Of a stretch of 29,026 nt of DNA, positions 7,666 to 16,362 are shown piece by piece. Within the stretch, counting starts at the first letter, position 1, and each line of letters opens with the position of its first letter. Below the pieces are notes generated by a model. The model made no database searches. It worked only from the letters and a program-made list of their open reading frames with translations, and was not told where the DNA came from. The translations under genes and the position numbers were made by a program. Source of the DNA: Methanosarcina sp. UBA5 (GTDB lineage Archaea; Halobacteriota; Methanosarcinia; Methanosarcinales; Methanosarcinaceae); the NCBI RefSeq assembly GCF_002505485.1, contig NZ_DAVG01000001.1, positions 1 through 29,026 of the forward strand. The letters run 5' to 3'.

Positions 7666-7986
7666 TTAAACATCCTTAAATTCAATACTGATACTGCCCG
7701 CCTTTTTTGCCAGAGATTTTGCAATGAGTCCACTCTCAAGTCTACAGAGGTTGAGTACTGCACAGGGTACTAAGCAGTTTGAACAGCATTTAGCTTCCTG
7801 TGCTCTATCAATTACGTAGTTATTTTTGATGTCCATAATTTCTTTCATGGGGATTTCCATTTGAGAAAACTTCTTTATCTTTTCACATGGAGTTTCGATG
7901 TCAACAACAATTTTGTTTCCTTTTCTTCTTCCATGGACTTTGTGAACAAAGCCGCAAATAGTAGAATTTACTGCAATCTCGGTCAA
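7666..7986 (-). CDS. Conserved Cys-containing protein, copy A (106 aa)
   Basis: A close paralogue of the protein at 18540-18884. Shared features in order: S-T-I-C-G-F near the N-terminus, an E-T-P-C-E-K box at about residue 33, a conserved I-K-N-N-Y-V-I-D-R-A helix, then a Cys cluster C-x2-C-x4-C-x5-C near residues 68-82, ending with an S-I-S-I-E-F strand. I think it belongs to a small methanogen family of unknown function (possibly DUF6951). The number and conservation of Cys suggest metal or metalloid binding. The start appears to be TTG (7986) with a GGT stretch upstream; copy B starts with ATG slightly earlier. It is divergent from the decayed arsR at 8143. Confidence 0.75.
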   Translation of the reverse strand: MTEIAVNSTICGFVHKVHGRRKGNKIVVDIETPCEKIKKFSQMEIPMKEIMDIKNNYVIDRAQEAKCCSNCLVPCAVLNLCRLESGLIAKSLAKKAGSISIEFKDV

Positions 7987-8100
7987 TATACTACCTTTAT
8001 TTTTCCAATTATTATCGGCATGAATTGTCGAATCCTAAATAAGATTACCTCAGCATTAACCAGATGAATTATACTCAGTAGCGGAATATAAGTCAACATA

Positions 8101-8310
8101 TTTAAATAATATATGAGTATAATTCCATATATTCATATATAGGTGGTGATCCCCACGGATATTGTTTTCCATATTTAAGGCCCTGGCTGATGAAAACAGG
8201 ATAAGGATATTGAATCTTTTAAAAAATGGGGAATTTTGTATCTGTGATATTAAGGCGGTTTTAGGCATTAAGCAATCTAACGCTTCTAGATATTTAATTA
8301 GGCTGAAGGT
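8101..8310 (+). repeat. Direct repeat (arsR promoter and 5' half), partner at 9968-10177
   Basis: This segment, from the TATA stretch through the operator and the N-terminal half of arsR, is clearly homologous to 9968-10177. The two copies bracket the flippase gene in direct orientation. Confidence 0.75.
8113..8136. promoter_or_regulatory. Decayed arsR operator ATGAGTATA-N6-TATATTCAT
   Basis: A 9-6-9 inverted repeat with one mismatch, in the same position relative to the decayed arsR as the perfect copy at 9980-10003 has to the intact gene. Confidence 0.6.
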
Positions 8311-8320
8311 AGCAGGATAA
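8143..8320 (+). pseudogene. Decayed ArsR repressor (duplicate of the gene at 10010)
   Basis: Translation gives the ArsR helix-turn-helix (A-L-A-D-E-N-R-I-R-I-L) and a metal box F-C-I-C-D that aligns residue by residue with the intact ArsR at 10010-10357. One extra C near 8169-8170 throws the N-terminus out of frame, and a TAA at 8318 removes everything after the recognition helix. The recognition helix itself has A and Y in place of T and H. The product cannot dimerise normally; this is a remnant of a duplication. Confidence 0.82.
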
Positions 8321-8420
8321 CAAACCGTTTGGCGATTGTATTTTGGAGCAACTCATCTCAAGATTACTTCTGTTAGTCTCCAGTCAGAGAGTTAAATAAG
8401 ACTAAGTTTAAGGTGTTATA

Positions 8421-9899
8421 GTGTCATATCAAAAATTTGTAAGAGATGTTGGACTTATCGGAATGGTTCAGATACTTACAAACTTGAGTAACTTCCTTCT
8501 AATTCCTATAATCACAAAAAGCCTTGGGACATATGATTACGGCCTCTGGGCGCAGATAAATATTTCAGTATCTTTAATCTCTCCTCTTGCACTTATGGGT
8601 CTTTCAATGGGTCTTGTCAGATTTTTATCTTCCGAAACAGAGAAAGAAGTAATAAAGGAGGCTGTGTATTCCATTCTTTTTTTCGTGACTGTGTCTGGCC
8701 TTCTGGCATCCCTTTCACTTTACATGCTTGCCGAACCCCTAGCAACATTCGGTTTCAAGGATCCACATGCGGCCTATTTCATCAAGGCAGGTTCCCTTTT
8801 GATTTTCGTGAATGTAATCGAGCCTGTGTCTCTTTATTATTTTAGAGTATTCAGGCAGATCCAGAAATTTTCTTACTTTACTCTTTTTGAAGCGTTCGGA
8901 AAATTACTTTTCATTCTTGTTCTTCTCAAAATGGGATACGGACTCCTTGGCACAATAATAGCCACATTACTGGTACAGGGCATCATTACTTTAATAGCTG
9001 TTCTAATTATTATAAAACAGATAGGATTTGTTATTCCTCGATTTACTTATTTAAGGGAATATCTGCATTTTTCTCTCCCATTAACACCAAACACTCTTGT
9101 AAGATGGGTAACTGAATCAAGTGACAGATATATGGTTACTTATTTTCTCGGCCTCAATAGCGTAGGCGTATATTCGGCAGCTTGCTCTTTCGGTAGCCTC
9201 ATACAACTTTTTGTAAATCCCCTTCAACTTATTCTTTTCCCAGAGCTCTCAAAACTGTTTGATGAGAATAAAATTGATGAATTAACAATTTATATGTCTT
9301 ATTCTTTGCGATATTTCCTTATTATTTCTATTCCTGCAGTCTTTGGACTTTCAGCTTTTGCAAAACCTTTGCTTGGAATATTTACAACTGAGAATTTTGT
9401 TTCGGGTTGGTTTGTGATCCCAGTTATAGCTTCTTCTGGCCTTCTAGCAGGAATCGCCCAAATTTTTATCAATACGCTATTAATTGTCAAAAAAACGAAA
9501 GTGCCAACTTATATCAATTTCGCTGTGGCGGTTTTGAACGTATTACTTAACATCCTTCTAATACCATCGACAGGCATCATCGGGGCTGCTATTTCAACTC
9601 TATTCTCATATTTCTTTATGGCTATTCTCTGCACGTACATATCTCTAAAATATTTTAAACATGACTTTTATTTTCATGATATTACAAAATGCATTCTATC
9701 CTCAACGGCTATGTATTTCTTTGTTTCCCGTTTCGATATCTTAAGCATTTATAAGCTTTTCGTGGCAGCAGGAATAGGTGTGCTTGTTTATCTATCTGTG
9801 ATGTTTCTGTTGGGAGGTTTCAACGATCAAGAGCTTTCTTTAGTAAAAAAACATTTATTTAGAATCAGAAATAGCCTCATCAAAATTATTGAGACTTAA
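8421..9899 (+). CDS. Wzx-type polysaccharide/oligosaccharide flippase, 492 aa
   Basis: A polytopic membrane protein of the MOP (MATE-like) superfamily, polysaccharide-export branch. It shows about 12-14 hydrophobic helices, the G-T-x-D-Y-G-L-W signature in the second helix (residues about 35-42), and a second half with a conserved P-L-x-L-I-L-F-P loop followed by the related second bundle. It would flip lipid-linked sugars for surface glycan or S-layer glycosylation. The start is GTG at 8421 with AGGTG upstream. It has nothing to do with arsenic and sits alone between two direct repeats derived from arsR (8101 and 9968), so it was probably carried in or trapped by a duplication. Confidence 0.85.
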   Translation: MSYQKFVRDVGLIGMVQILTNLSNFLLIPIITKSLGTYDYGLWAQINISVSLISPLALMGLSMGLVRFLSSETEKEVIKEAVYSILFFVTVSGLLASLSLYMLAEPLATFGFKDPHAAYFIKAGSLLIFVNVIEPVSLYYFRVFRQIQKFSYFTLFEAFGKLLFILVLLKMGYGLLGTIIATLLVQGIITLIAVLIIIKQIGFVIPRFTYLREYLHFSLPLTPNTLVRWVTESSDRYMVTYFLGLNSVGVYSAACSFGSLIQLFVNPLQLILFPELSKLFDENKIDELTIYMSYSLRYFLIISIPAVFGLSAFAKPLLGIFTTENFVSGWFVIPVIASSGLLAGIAQIFINTLLIVKKTKVPTYINFAVAVLNVLLNILLIPSTGIIGAAISTLFSYFFMAILCTYISLKYFKHDFYFHDITKCILSSTAMYFFVSRFDILSIYKLFVAAGIGVLVYLSVMFLLGGFNDQELSLVKKHLFRIRNSLIKIIET

Positions 9900-9967
9900 A
9901 CAGTTAATTATATGATGTCACTGATATAATTTCAAGTAGAATTCACAATTATAAATAAAACAGAAAT

Positions 9968-10003
9968 TTTAAATAATATATGAGTATATGCAATTATACT
10001 CAT
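9968..10003 (+). promoter_or_regulatory. arsR-acr3 promoter: TATA box and perfect 9-6-9 operator
   Basis: TTTAAATAAT (9968-9977) fits an archaeal TATA box. ATGAGTATA-N6-TATACTCAT (9980-10003) is a perfect inverted repeat placed where RNA polymerase would start. An ArsR dimer bound here would block initiation. The half-site differs from the TATCAA operators, indicating a separate regulator specificity. Confidence 0.75.
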
Positions 10004-10009
10004 TTAGAG

Positions 10010-10357
10010 GTGGTGCCCACGGATATTGTTTACATACTTAAAGCGTTGGCTGATGAGAACAGGATAAGGATATTGAATCTTTTAAAAAACCGAGAACTAT
10101 GTGTCTGTGATATTGAGGCAGTTTTAGGTATTAAGCAATCTAACACTTCCAGACATCTGAATAAACTGAAAATGGCAGGAATTATTGTTTCTGCAAAAAA
10201 ATCCCAGTGGGTCTATTATCGACTCAATGATTCTACTTTTCAAAAATTTCCCTTCCTCTCAATGATTATTAGTGATGAAGTTGAGAAAATAAACATTTGT
10301 AAAGACGATTTAGTGTTATTGAGAAAGCTTAAAGCAAGTGATAGACGCTGCGAGTGA
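10010..10357 (+). CDS. arsR: ArsR-family arsenic repressor of the acr3 operon, about 115 aa
   Basis: A compact ArsR: helices A-L-A-D-E-N-R-I-R, metal box E-L-C31-V-C33-D, recognition helix S-N-T-S-R-H-L, wing S-Q-W-V-Y-Y-R-L. The C-x-C plus the preceding helix is the classical As(III)/Sb(III) site. An in-frame ATG at 9980 would add ten residues, but it lies inside the operator palindrome and only about ten bases after the TATA box, so it is probably untranscribed. GTG at 10010 or 10013 is more likely, and the matching ATG frame is stopped in the duplicate at 8113. The acr3 gene starts about 57 bases downstream, so ArsR controls it directly. A short decayed copy lies at 8143. Confidence 0.88.
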   Translation: MVPTDIVYILKALADENRIRILNLLKNRELCVCDIEAVLGIKQSNTSRHLNKLKMAGIIVSAKKSQWVYYRLNDSTFQKFPFLSMIISDEVEKINICKDDLVLLRKLKASDRRCE

Positions 10358-10413
10358 TCAAAAAATAGTTATTTTTATAACATCATATTTATTGAAAAGA
10401 GAAGGTGTTTGTT

Positions 10414-11475
10414 TTGGAAGAATCTGCTGTATCAAGATTGTCGTTTACAAATCGTTATTTAACCCTGTGGATCTTTCTGGCTATGTTTATCGGTGTGACT
10501 CTGGGTTTTATCTATCCTGGTTTTGCAGACTTTTTGAAGAATTTATCCATCGGTACAACTTCGATTCCTATAGCTATCGGTTTGATAGTTATGATGTATC
10601 CTCCGCTGGCACGGGTTAAATATGAAGAGCTAGGCAAGGTCTTCAGAAATCATAAGGTATTGGGTTTATCCTTACTCCAGAACTGGATCATCGGCCCAAT
10701 TTTGATGTTTATCCTGGCAATTGTATTTCTCAGAGAATATCCAGAATATATGGTAGGTGTTATTCTAATAGGTCTTGCCAGGTGCATCGCCATGGTTATT
10801 GTCTGGAATAGCCTGGCAGATGGGGATAATGAATATGCTGCTGCCCTGGTCGCTTTCAACTCCATCTTTCAGTTGATCTTTTACTCCATTTTTGCTTACT
10901 TCTTTATAACCGTACTACCTGGATGGCTGGGGCTTAGTGGTATGGAAATACACGTATCCATGGGAGAAGTTGCTCAAAGTGTTGCGATCTATCTCGGAAT
11001 TCCTTTCGCTACCGGTTTCTTAACTCGATACTTCTTACGTCCTTCAAAAGGAGCTGAATGGTATGATAACAAACTCATTCCTACAATAGGTCCGATTTCA
11101 CTTTATGCCTTACTGTTCACGATTATTGTTATGTTCTCGTTAAAAGGCGAATACATTGTTGCACTGCCACTGGACGTTGTAAGGATTGCAATACCTCTCT
11201 TAATATATTTTGTAATTATGTTCGGTGTCTCATTCCTTATCTGTAAACAAATGGGGATTAATTACGAGCAGACAACCTCTCTTGCTTTTACCGCAGCAAG
11301 TAACAACTTTGAACTTGCAATTGCTGTGGCGGTAGCGGTTTTTGGCATCAATTCCGGGCAGGCGTTTGCAGCGGTAGTAGGCCCTCTCATTGAAGTGCCT
11401 GTAATGATTGGACTTGTCAATGTTGCACTCTACTGGAGAAGGAAACACTTTACAAAAAATTACAAAGCAGCTTGA
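10414..11475 (+). CDS. acr3: ACR3-family arsenite efflux permease, 353 aa
   Basis: An integral membrane As(III) exporter of the ACR3 (BART superfamily) type with about ten helices. Diagnostic stretches are G-L-A-R-C124-I-A-M-V-x-V-W-N in the fourth helix, containing the conserved Cys needed for arsenite transport, and the late T-A-A-S-N-N-F-E-L-A-I-A and G-P-L-I-E-V-P-V motifs. The length is normal for the family. Start: TTG at 10414 is eight bases from AGAAGG and looks better than the in-frame GTG at 10405. It is the second gene of the arsR operon. An ArsA ATPase is encoded 3 kb downstream, though ArsA usually pairs with ArsB or ACR3, so coupling is plausible. Confidence 0.95.
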   Translation: MEESAVSRLSFTNRYLTLWIFLAMFIGVTLGFIYPGFADFLKNLSIGTTSIPIAIGLIVMMYPPLARVKYEELGKVFRNHKVLGLSLLQNWIIGPILMFILAIVFLREYPEYMVGVILIGLARCIAMVIVWNSLADGDNEYAAALVAFNSIFQLIFYSIFAYFFITVLPGWLGLSGMEIHVSMGEVAQSVAIYLGIPFATGFLTRYFLRPSKGAEWYDNKLIPTIGPISLYALLFTIIVMFSLKGEYIVALPLDVVRIAIPLLIYFVIMFGVSFLICKQMGINYEQTTSLAFTAASNNFELAIAVAVAVFGINSGQAFAAVVGPLIEVPVMIGLVNVALYWRRKHFTKNYKAA

Positions 11476-11491
11476 AATATCAAATTGCGTA

Positions 11492-11520
11492 CGGCCATCC
11501 CACCCTAAAGAGGCTGGCCG
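11492..11520 (+). terminator. Hairpin downstream of acr3
   Basis: CGGCCA and TGGCCG form a six-pair stem around a 17-base loop, 17 bases after the acr3 stop, with an AT-rich tail. A plausible 3' end structure. Confidence 0.4.
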
Positions 11521-11635
11521 ATAATTATTAGTAGTAATAAAAAAGTGCTAAAAAGAAAGCAAATAAAACCTTTAAATCAAAAAGAAGGAATTCTGTTATT
11601 ACTGGAAGTAATTGTCGACCAGCCTGTGAAAGTCA

Positions 11636-11652
11636 GGGTATTCGTGACCCTC
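11636..11652. repeat. Copy 3 of a 17-bp repeat
   Basis: GGGTATTCGTGACCCTC differs at one base from the copy at 7083. Here it is also a small inverted repeat (GGGT/ACCC). Confidence 0.45.
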
Positions 11653-11892
11653 TGCACTCCCATTGTAATAAAAGATACCTTGCAGCTTAGTCTAAAATCA
11701 ATAAAAGTTACATTTACTTGAGCTATATTCTCTGTATTTAAGGGATTTATCCTTTTATCTAGCTCTATCCTTTAATTTATTTTTTGTTATTCATTCTTTG
11801 TTATAAACCCGGCATTAAGCCATTCCAGAAATAAATGAAATCTAGCCAAGATATCAAAATGTCGCAGAAGATAAAAAGGAGTAGTTTTCAAC

Positions 11893-13821
11893 ATGCAATA
11901 TAGCCTTGGGATTGATGCAGGAGGCACATACACCGACGCAGTGATTGTAAGGGACAAGGACGGTATCATTGTTGACTCAAATAAGTCGCTTACAACTTAT
12001 CCAGACCTCCATCCCGGCATCAAAAACGTAATAGATGGCCTAAACCCCGAATACCTGAAAAACATAAAGCTTGTTTCAGTTTCCACAACTCTTTCCACTA
12101 ACACAATCCTAGAAGGAACTGGGTTTCCAGTGGCTCTTATCCTTGTTGGAGCCCACCCTTTTGAGAAGCAATTGCCTACAAAGCATATTCTTTTTGCATC
12201 CGGTGGACATGATCAGAATGGAGACGAAGAGGCTCCTCTTGATCTGGAAACTATTGAGAAATTTGTCCTGCGCGTAAAGGACAAGGTTTCTGCCTTTGCC
12301 ATTTCTTCCTATTTCAGCACGAGGAATCCGGAGCATGAACTCAGAGTAAAAGACAGGGTCCTTGAACTTACAGGCCTTCCTGCAGTTTGTGGACATGAGC
12401 TTTCCCAAGAGCTCGGAGCCTACGAAAGAGCAGTTACAGCTTTCCTCAATGCTCAGCTTATCCCGATAACAAGGCAGTTCGTGAAATCAATAATCAAGGA
12501 TATGCAAGAACGGGGAATTAGTGCTCGGCTCCTTATGCTCAAATGCGATGGCTCAGTGGTTGGAATCAAAGATGCCCTGAAAAAGCCTATCGAAACGATC
12601 TTTTCGGGCCCGGCAGCAAGCTTGGTTGGAGCCTCATATCTCTCTGGTCTTGAAACCTGCGACGTAATTGATGTTGGCGGAACAAGCACGGATATTTCCT
12701 CAATCTGCATGGGTGTCCCTGACCTGAGCGAAGAGGGCGCAGTTGTTGGTGGCTGGAAGACTAGGGTTAAAGCTATTCGAATGGAAACAACGGCTACAGG
12801 TGGAGACAGTCATATCTGGGTTGTGAATAGAGAACTTTTCCTCGGACCCAGGCGAGTTATACCTCTTGCAGTAGCTGCAGTAAAATATCCAGATTTCTTG
12901 AATAACTTCAAAAGGACACCCATGTATCTTGGGGAAGATCTCGGGGAGAATATTCAACCCACAAAGTTCTTTGTAAGGTCCGGCTACTCAACAGGAGAAT
13001 TGAGCAGGGCTGAAGCCGAAGTGCTGGGGGTTATCGGGGAAGAACCTGTCTCCGTACCTGAAATAAAAGCTCTTATCCGAAAAGATTTTCATCCTCAGAC
13101 TTTAGATTCCCTTATCAGAAAACGTTTGGTGCAGGCAATTGGTTTTACACCTACCGATGCCCTGCATGTATTGGGAGAATATACAGCTTGGAATGTAGAA
13201 GCTTCCCATATAGGGGCGGAGAGACTTTCCAGAATTATGCGCATGACACCAGTGGAGTTCTGCACTGCTGTAAAAAAGAAGGTTGCCAGAAACATGGCAC
13301 TTCATCTGCTCTCGTATATTCTGGTAGGAGTTCCGGAAGCAGCCATTGCAAAGATACTTGACGAGAGTTATCCTGTAAAATTCAAATTGGGAGTTCCGGT
13401 TGTTTTGCTCGGAGGTCCTGTCCGGGCCCACAGGAAAGAGCTTGAAGACCTTATCGATGCAGAAATTTTGGTGCCCGAACATGCTGAGGTAGGAAATGCT
13501 GTCGGTGCTCTTGTGGGAAGAGGAATTAAAAGGGTTGAAATCCTGATAAGACCAGCAAGCCTAATATCTCCGGACAAGGATTTCCTGGTTTTTGCCCCAG
13601 GTAGCAGGCTAAGATTTGACGCTTATTCAGAGGCTCTAGACATCGCAGTTGAATTTGGGAAAAAGCTTGTTGCGGATTACATGCAAGACTGCGGCCTTAG
13701 CGGAAAACAGGTTGAGATCTCAATTGATAAAAAGACTATTTCTCCTGACGGCTGGAGCCATCCTCCTATGGAAACGAGCCTTCTAGTTATGGGAGTAGGG
13801 ATGAGGGAAAGATCTGCCTGA
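11893..13821 (+). CDS. Hydantoinase/oxoprolinase (HyuA) family ASKHA protein, 642 aa
   Basis: The N-terminus carries the ASKHA phosphate-1 loop G-I-D-A-G-G-T-Y-T-D (residues about 6-15) and a second phosphate loop D-V-G-G-T-S-T-D near 258-265, as in HyuA-type ATP-dependent amidohydrolases (N-methylhydantoinase A, 5-oxoprolinase, acetone carboxylase beta). A central S-T-T-L-S-T-N-T segment is also typical of the family. No HyuB-like partner is visible next to it. The substrate is unknown. Codon and base use look like chromosomal genes rather than the neighbouring decayed ones, so it may be a resident gene between two arsenic blocks. The start ATG has a GGAG site about ten bases away. Confidence 0.8.
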   Translation: MQYSLGIDAGGTYTDAVIVRDKDGIIVDSNKSLTTYPDLHPGIKNVIDGLNPEYLKNIKLVSVSTTLSTNTILEGTGFPVALILVGAHPFEKQLPTKHILFASGGHDQNGDEEAPLDLETIEKFVLRVKDKVSAFAISSYFSTRNPEHELRVKDRVLELTGLPAVCGHELSQELGAYERAVTAFLNAQLIPITRQFVKSIIKDMQERGISARLLMLKCDGSVVGIKDALKKPIETIFSGPAASLVGASYLSGLETCDVIDVGGTSTDISSICMGVPDLSEEGAVVGGWKTRVKAIRMETTATGGDSHIWVVNRELFLGPRRVIPLAVAAVKYPDFLNNFKRTPMYLGEDLGENIQPTKFFVRSGYSTGELSRAEAEVLGVIGEEPVSVPEIKALIRKDFHPQTLDSLIRKRLVQAIGFTPTDALHVLGEYTAWNVEASHIGAERLSRIMRMTPVEFCTAVKKKVARNMALHLLSYILVGVPEAAIAKILDESYPVKFKLGVPVVLLGGPVRAHRKELEDLIDAEILVPEHAEVGNAVGALVGRGIKRVEILIRPASLISPDKDFLVFAPGSRLRFDAYSEALDIAVEFGKKLVADYMQDCGLSGKQVEISIDKKTISPDGWSHPPMETSLLVMGVGMRERSA

Positions 13822-14021
13822 GTAAATTCCTCAACATCACTCCTTTCACTCCTTTTGGCAACTCCTGAATTTCCAGTATATTTGAATGTATGTTTCTTTG
13901 ATCATTACTTTGGGAAATGATAGAAAGAGAGTGAATTTAATCTTAAATTACAATAGGAATGATTTTGAATAGTTTTTGCACTCATAACTTTTATATCTCA
14001 TATCGTGTATCGTTATATAAT

Positions 14022-14035
14022 CATATACTGATATG
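14022..14035. promoter_or_regulatory. Possible operator upstream of arsD
   Basis: CATAT-N4-ATATG in an AT-rich promoter region about 80 bp before arsD. It matches neither of the two better-supported operators, so it is only a candidate. Confidence 0.25.
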
Positions 14036-14116
14036 TAATGTATAATATGTACTTAAGTTAGATGAGTAGTCAAGCCAAGAGAATATCAGTGTAAATAACA
14101 TAAAAGGAGATATTTT

Positions 14117-14494
14117 ATGACGAAAATGATAATTTTTGACCCTGCAATGTGTTGCTCCACAGGCTTATGTGGACCCGTAATTAACCCCGAGCTTTTAAGG
14201 ATATCAACAGCTCTGAACAATCTGGAAAAGAACGGTGTAAAGGTTGAAAGATATAATCTTAACAATAATCCTCAGGCCTTTGTAGATAATGTGGTTGTAA
14301 GCGAAATGCTGAACCGAGATGGAGTTGACGTGTTACCTGTGACTGTTGTTGACGGTAAAGTAGTCAAAACTAAAAGTTACCCTACAAACAATGAATTGCT
14401 TAAATTTTTGGATATACCAGAAAGTTATTTAAAAGCAAAGAAAACGCTTGAGGTGAAGGACTGCGATTGTGGCGACAAATGTTGCTCAGATTAA
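14117..14494 (+). CDS. arsD: ArsD arsenic metallochaperone, 125 aa
   Basis: ArsD hands As(III) to the ArsA ATPase and raises its affinity. The three essential ligands are at the standard positions, C12-C13 and C18, in an M-C-C-S-T-G-L-C-G-P loop. A thioredoxin-like fold follows with the V-L-P-V-T-V-V-D-G-K-V segment. The C-terminal tail carries C116, C118 and the vicinal pair C122-C123, comparable to the extra Cys pairs of plasmid R773 ArsD. A GGAGAT site precedes the ATG. The arsA start lies 18 bases after its stop, so chaperone and ATPase are co-expressed. Confidence 0.95.
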   Translation: MTKMIIFDPAMCCSTGLCGPVINPELLRISTALNNLEKNGVKVERYNLNNNPQAFVDNVVVSEMLNRDGVDVLPVTVVDGKVVKTKSYPTNNELLKFLDIPESYLKAKKTLEVKDCDCGDKCCSD

Positions 14495-14512
14495 GCTATC
14501 TAGGTGATTATT

Positions 14513-16258
14513 TTGTTTAAAGTATTTAATCCTGAACAGATGAAACTTACTAAATATTTATTTTTTACAGGCAAAGGTGGTGTTGGGAAAACTTCAACTG
14601 CATGTGCTACTGCTGTGACTCTGGCGGACAATGGGAAAAAAGTTTTGCTGATCAGCACTGATCCTGCCTCAAATTTGCAAGATGTGTTTAATACCGAGTT
14701 AAATAATAAAGGGGCTTCTATAAAAGAAGTGCCAAATTTGATTGTGGCCAATATTGATCCCGAACAAGCTGCCCAAGAATACAAAGAAAGTGTTGTAGCA
14801 CCATATAGAGGAAAGCTGCCTGAGGTGGTAATTAAAAATATGGAGGAACAGCTTTCCGGTTCGTGTACGGTTGAAATCGCTGCGTTTAATGAGTTTTCAG
14901 CGTTTATAACCGATGAAAAGACAGAAAAAGAATATGACTGCATTATTTTTGATACAGCCCCTACCGGTCACACTCTTCGATTAATGCAGTTGCCTTCAGC
15001 CTGGAGTAATTTCATAAGCGAAAGTACACATGGAGCATCCTGTTTAGGCCAGCTTTCCGGACTTGAAAGTAAAAAAGAAGTTTATAAGCAAGCTGTAGAA
15101 ACATTGTCTAATAAAGATATGACTACTCTTATTCTTGTTTCCCGTCCAGAAAAAGAGCCTCTTAGAGAGGCTGAAAGGGCTTCACAGGAACTGCAGGATT
15201 TAGGTGTTAATAATCAAATCCTTATTATCAACGGAATACTGCAAAACTATGATGATATCGTATCTCTAAGCCTTCATAACAAGCAACAGGAAGCTTTAAA
15301 AAGTATGCCTATTGGGTTAAAAAACTTTGTGACTTATGAAATTCCTCTTAGAGCTTATAATATCACGGGCATAGATAATGTAAGAACATTCTTACATCAG
15401 GATAATAATGAGATTAGCAATGAAAAGATTAATTCTAATCAGATTCCTAAACTCAAAAATGTTATAGATGATCTGTATTCTTCTGGCAAAAAAGTAATAT
15501 TCACCATGGGTAAAGGTGGAGTAGGAAAAACAACAATTGCAGCAGCAATTGCATTAGGTATGGCTCAGAAGGGTGTCAAAGTTCATCTTACAACAACAGA
15601 TCCTGCAGCGCATATTAAATTCGTTATTGAAGAAAGTAATGATATAACGATAAGTAGGATCGACGAAGAGGCAGAGCTTGCCAAATACAAAGAAGAAGTG
15701 CTCACCAAAGCGAAGGAAACGATGGGTGAAGATGATATCGCCTATGTTGAAGAAGATTTAAGGTCGCCCTGTACACAGGAAATTGCTGTTTTTAGAGCAT
15801 TTGCTCAAATTGTTGAGAGGGCTAAAAATGAGGTTGTTGTTATTGATACAGCACCCACTGGGCATACTCTTTTACTTCTTGATTCAACTCAGAGTTATCA
15901 TAGAGAAATCAGTCGTTTGCAAAGTGATATCCCGGAATCGGTTAAAAACTTGTTACCTAGGTTGAGAAACGCTGACGAAACTGAAGTTCTAATCATTACA
16001 TTAGCAGAAACCACACCTGTGTACGAAGCAATGAGGCTCGAATCGGACCTGAAACGTGCAGGAATCAATAGCAAATGGTGGATAATCAATGCTAGCTTAT
16101 ATGCAACCGCGACAACGAATAAAACACTTAAGGCGAAGGCCAGTAATGAAATTGAATGGATAAACAGGGTTGACAAACATACTGATGGAAATTTTGCGGT
16201 TATAGAATGGAAAGCAGATGAAATCAAAGGTGAAAAGATACTGGATTTAATACAGTAA
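14513..16258 (+). CDS. arsA: ArsA arsenite-activated ATPase, two-domain form, 581 aa
   Basis: A tandem-duplicated anion-pump ATPase. Both halves carry a deviant Walker A loop G-K-G-G-V-G-K-T (20-27 and about 333-340) and the signature D-T-A-P-T-G-H-T (147 and 445). The As(III) site cysteines match the bacterial ArsA trio: C118, C177 and C420 (C113, C172, C422 in the E. coli R773 enzyme). It is therefore a genuine ArsA rather than a Get3 tail-anchor factor. It energises arsenite efflux through the membrane permease; the likely partner here is ACR3 at 10414. TTG at 14513 is chosen because AGGTGAT sits five bases before it; an in-frame GTG at 14504 would overlap that site. It receives As(III) from ArsD encoded directly upstream. 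Confidence 0.95.
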   Translation: MFKVFNPEQMKLTKYLFFTGKGGVGKTSTACATAVTLADNGKKVLLISTDPASNLQDVFNTELNNKGASIKEVPNLIVANIDPEQAAQEYKESVVAPYRGKLPEVVIKNMEEQLSGSCTVEIAAFNEFSAFITDEKTEKEYDCIIFDTAPTGHTLRLMQLPSAWSNFISESTHGASCLGQLSGLESKKEVYKQAVETLSNKDMTTLILVSRPEKEPLREAERASQELQDLGVNNQILIINGILQNYDDIVSLSLHNKQQEALKSMPIGLKNFVTYEIPLRAYNITGIDNVRTFLHQDNNEISNEKINSNQIPKLKNVIDDLYSSGKKVIFTMGKGGVGKTTIAAAIALGMAQKGVKVHLTTTDPAAHIKFVIEESNDITISRIDEEAELAKYKEEVLTKAKETMGEDDIAYVEEDLRSPCTQEIAVFRAFAQIVERAKNEVVVIDTAPTGHTLLLLDSTQSYHREISRLQSDIPESVKNLLPRLRNADETEVLIITLAETTPVYEAMRLESDLKRAGINSKWWIINASLYATATTNKTLKAKASNEIEWINRVDKHTDGNFAVIEWKADEIKGEKILDLIQ

Positions 16259-16269
16259 TAAGGCAGTGA

Positions 16270-16313
16270 ATGGTCGGGACTAATCTAATATTTTTGGGAT
16301 AATGCTCGACCAT
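16270..16313 (+). terminator. Hairpin downstream of arsA
   Basis: ATGGTCG at 16270-16276 pairs exactly with CGACCAT at 16307-16313 across a T-rich loop, 11 bases after the arsA stop. It probably marks the 3' end of arsDA. Confidence 0.4.
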
Positions 16314-16362
16314 CAATTATGGCCTTTAAAATGTATACAAACTTTAGGTCGTGCATTAGTAA

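Larger units (their letters stand above)
11476..11892. other. Intergenic region between acr3 and the HyuA-like gene
   Basis: Contains a hairpin at 11492-11520 after acr3, the 17-bp repeat copy 3 at 11636-11652, and an A-rich leader with a GGAG site before 11893. No gene seen. Confidence 0.5.

Noticed and set aside
8056..8268. 70-aa minus-strand frame
   Set aside because: It is antisense to the decayed arsR and its promoter.
10338..10619. 93-aa frame between arsR and acr3
   Set aside because: It overlaps acr3 in another frame and shows no family features.
11787..13577. Several minus-strand open frames of 60-126 aa across the HyuA-like gene
   Set aside because: They are antisense shadows of a well-supported 642-aa gene, without ribosome sites or motifs.
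14500..14943. 147-aa minus-strand frame over arsA
   Set aside because: Antisense to the ArsA P-loop region; no independent evidence.
14504..16258. ArsA as a Get3/TRC40 tail-anchored protein factor
   Set aside because: The two-domain form and the three As(III)-binding Cys at ArsA positions, with arsD directly upstream, favour ArsA.
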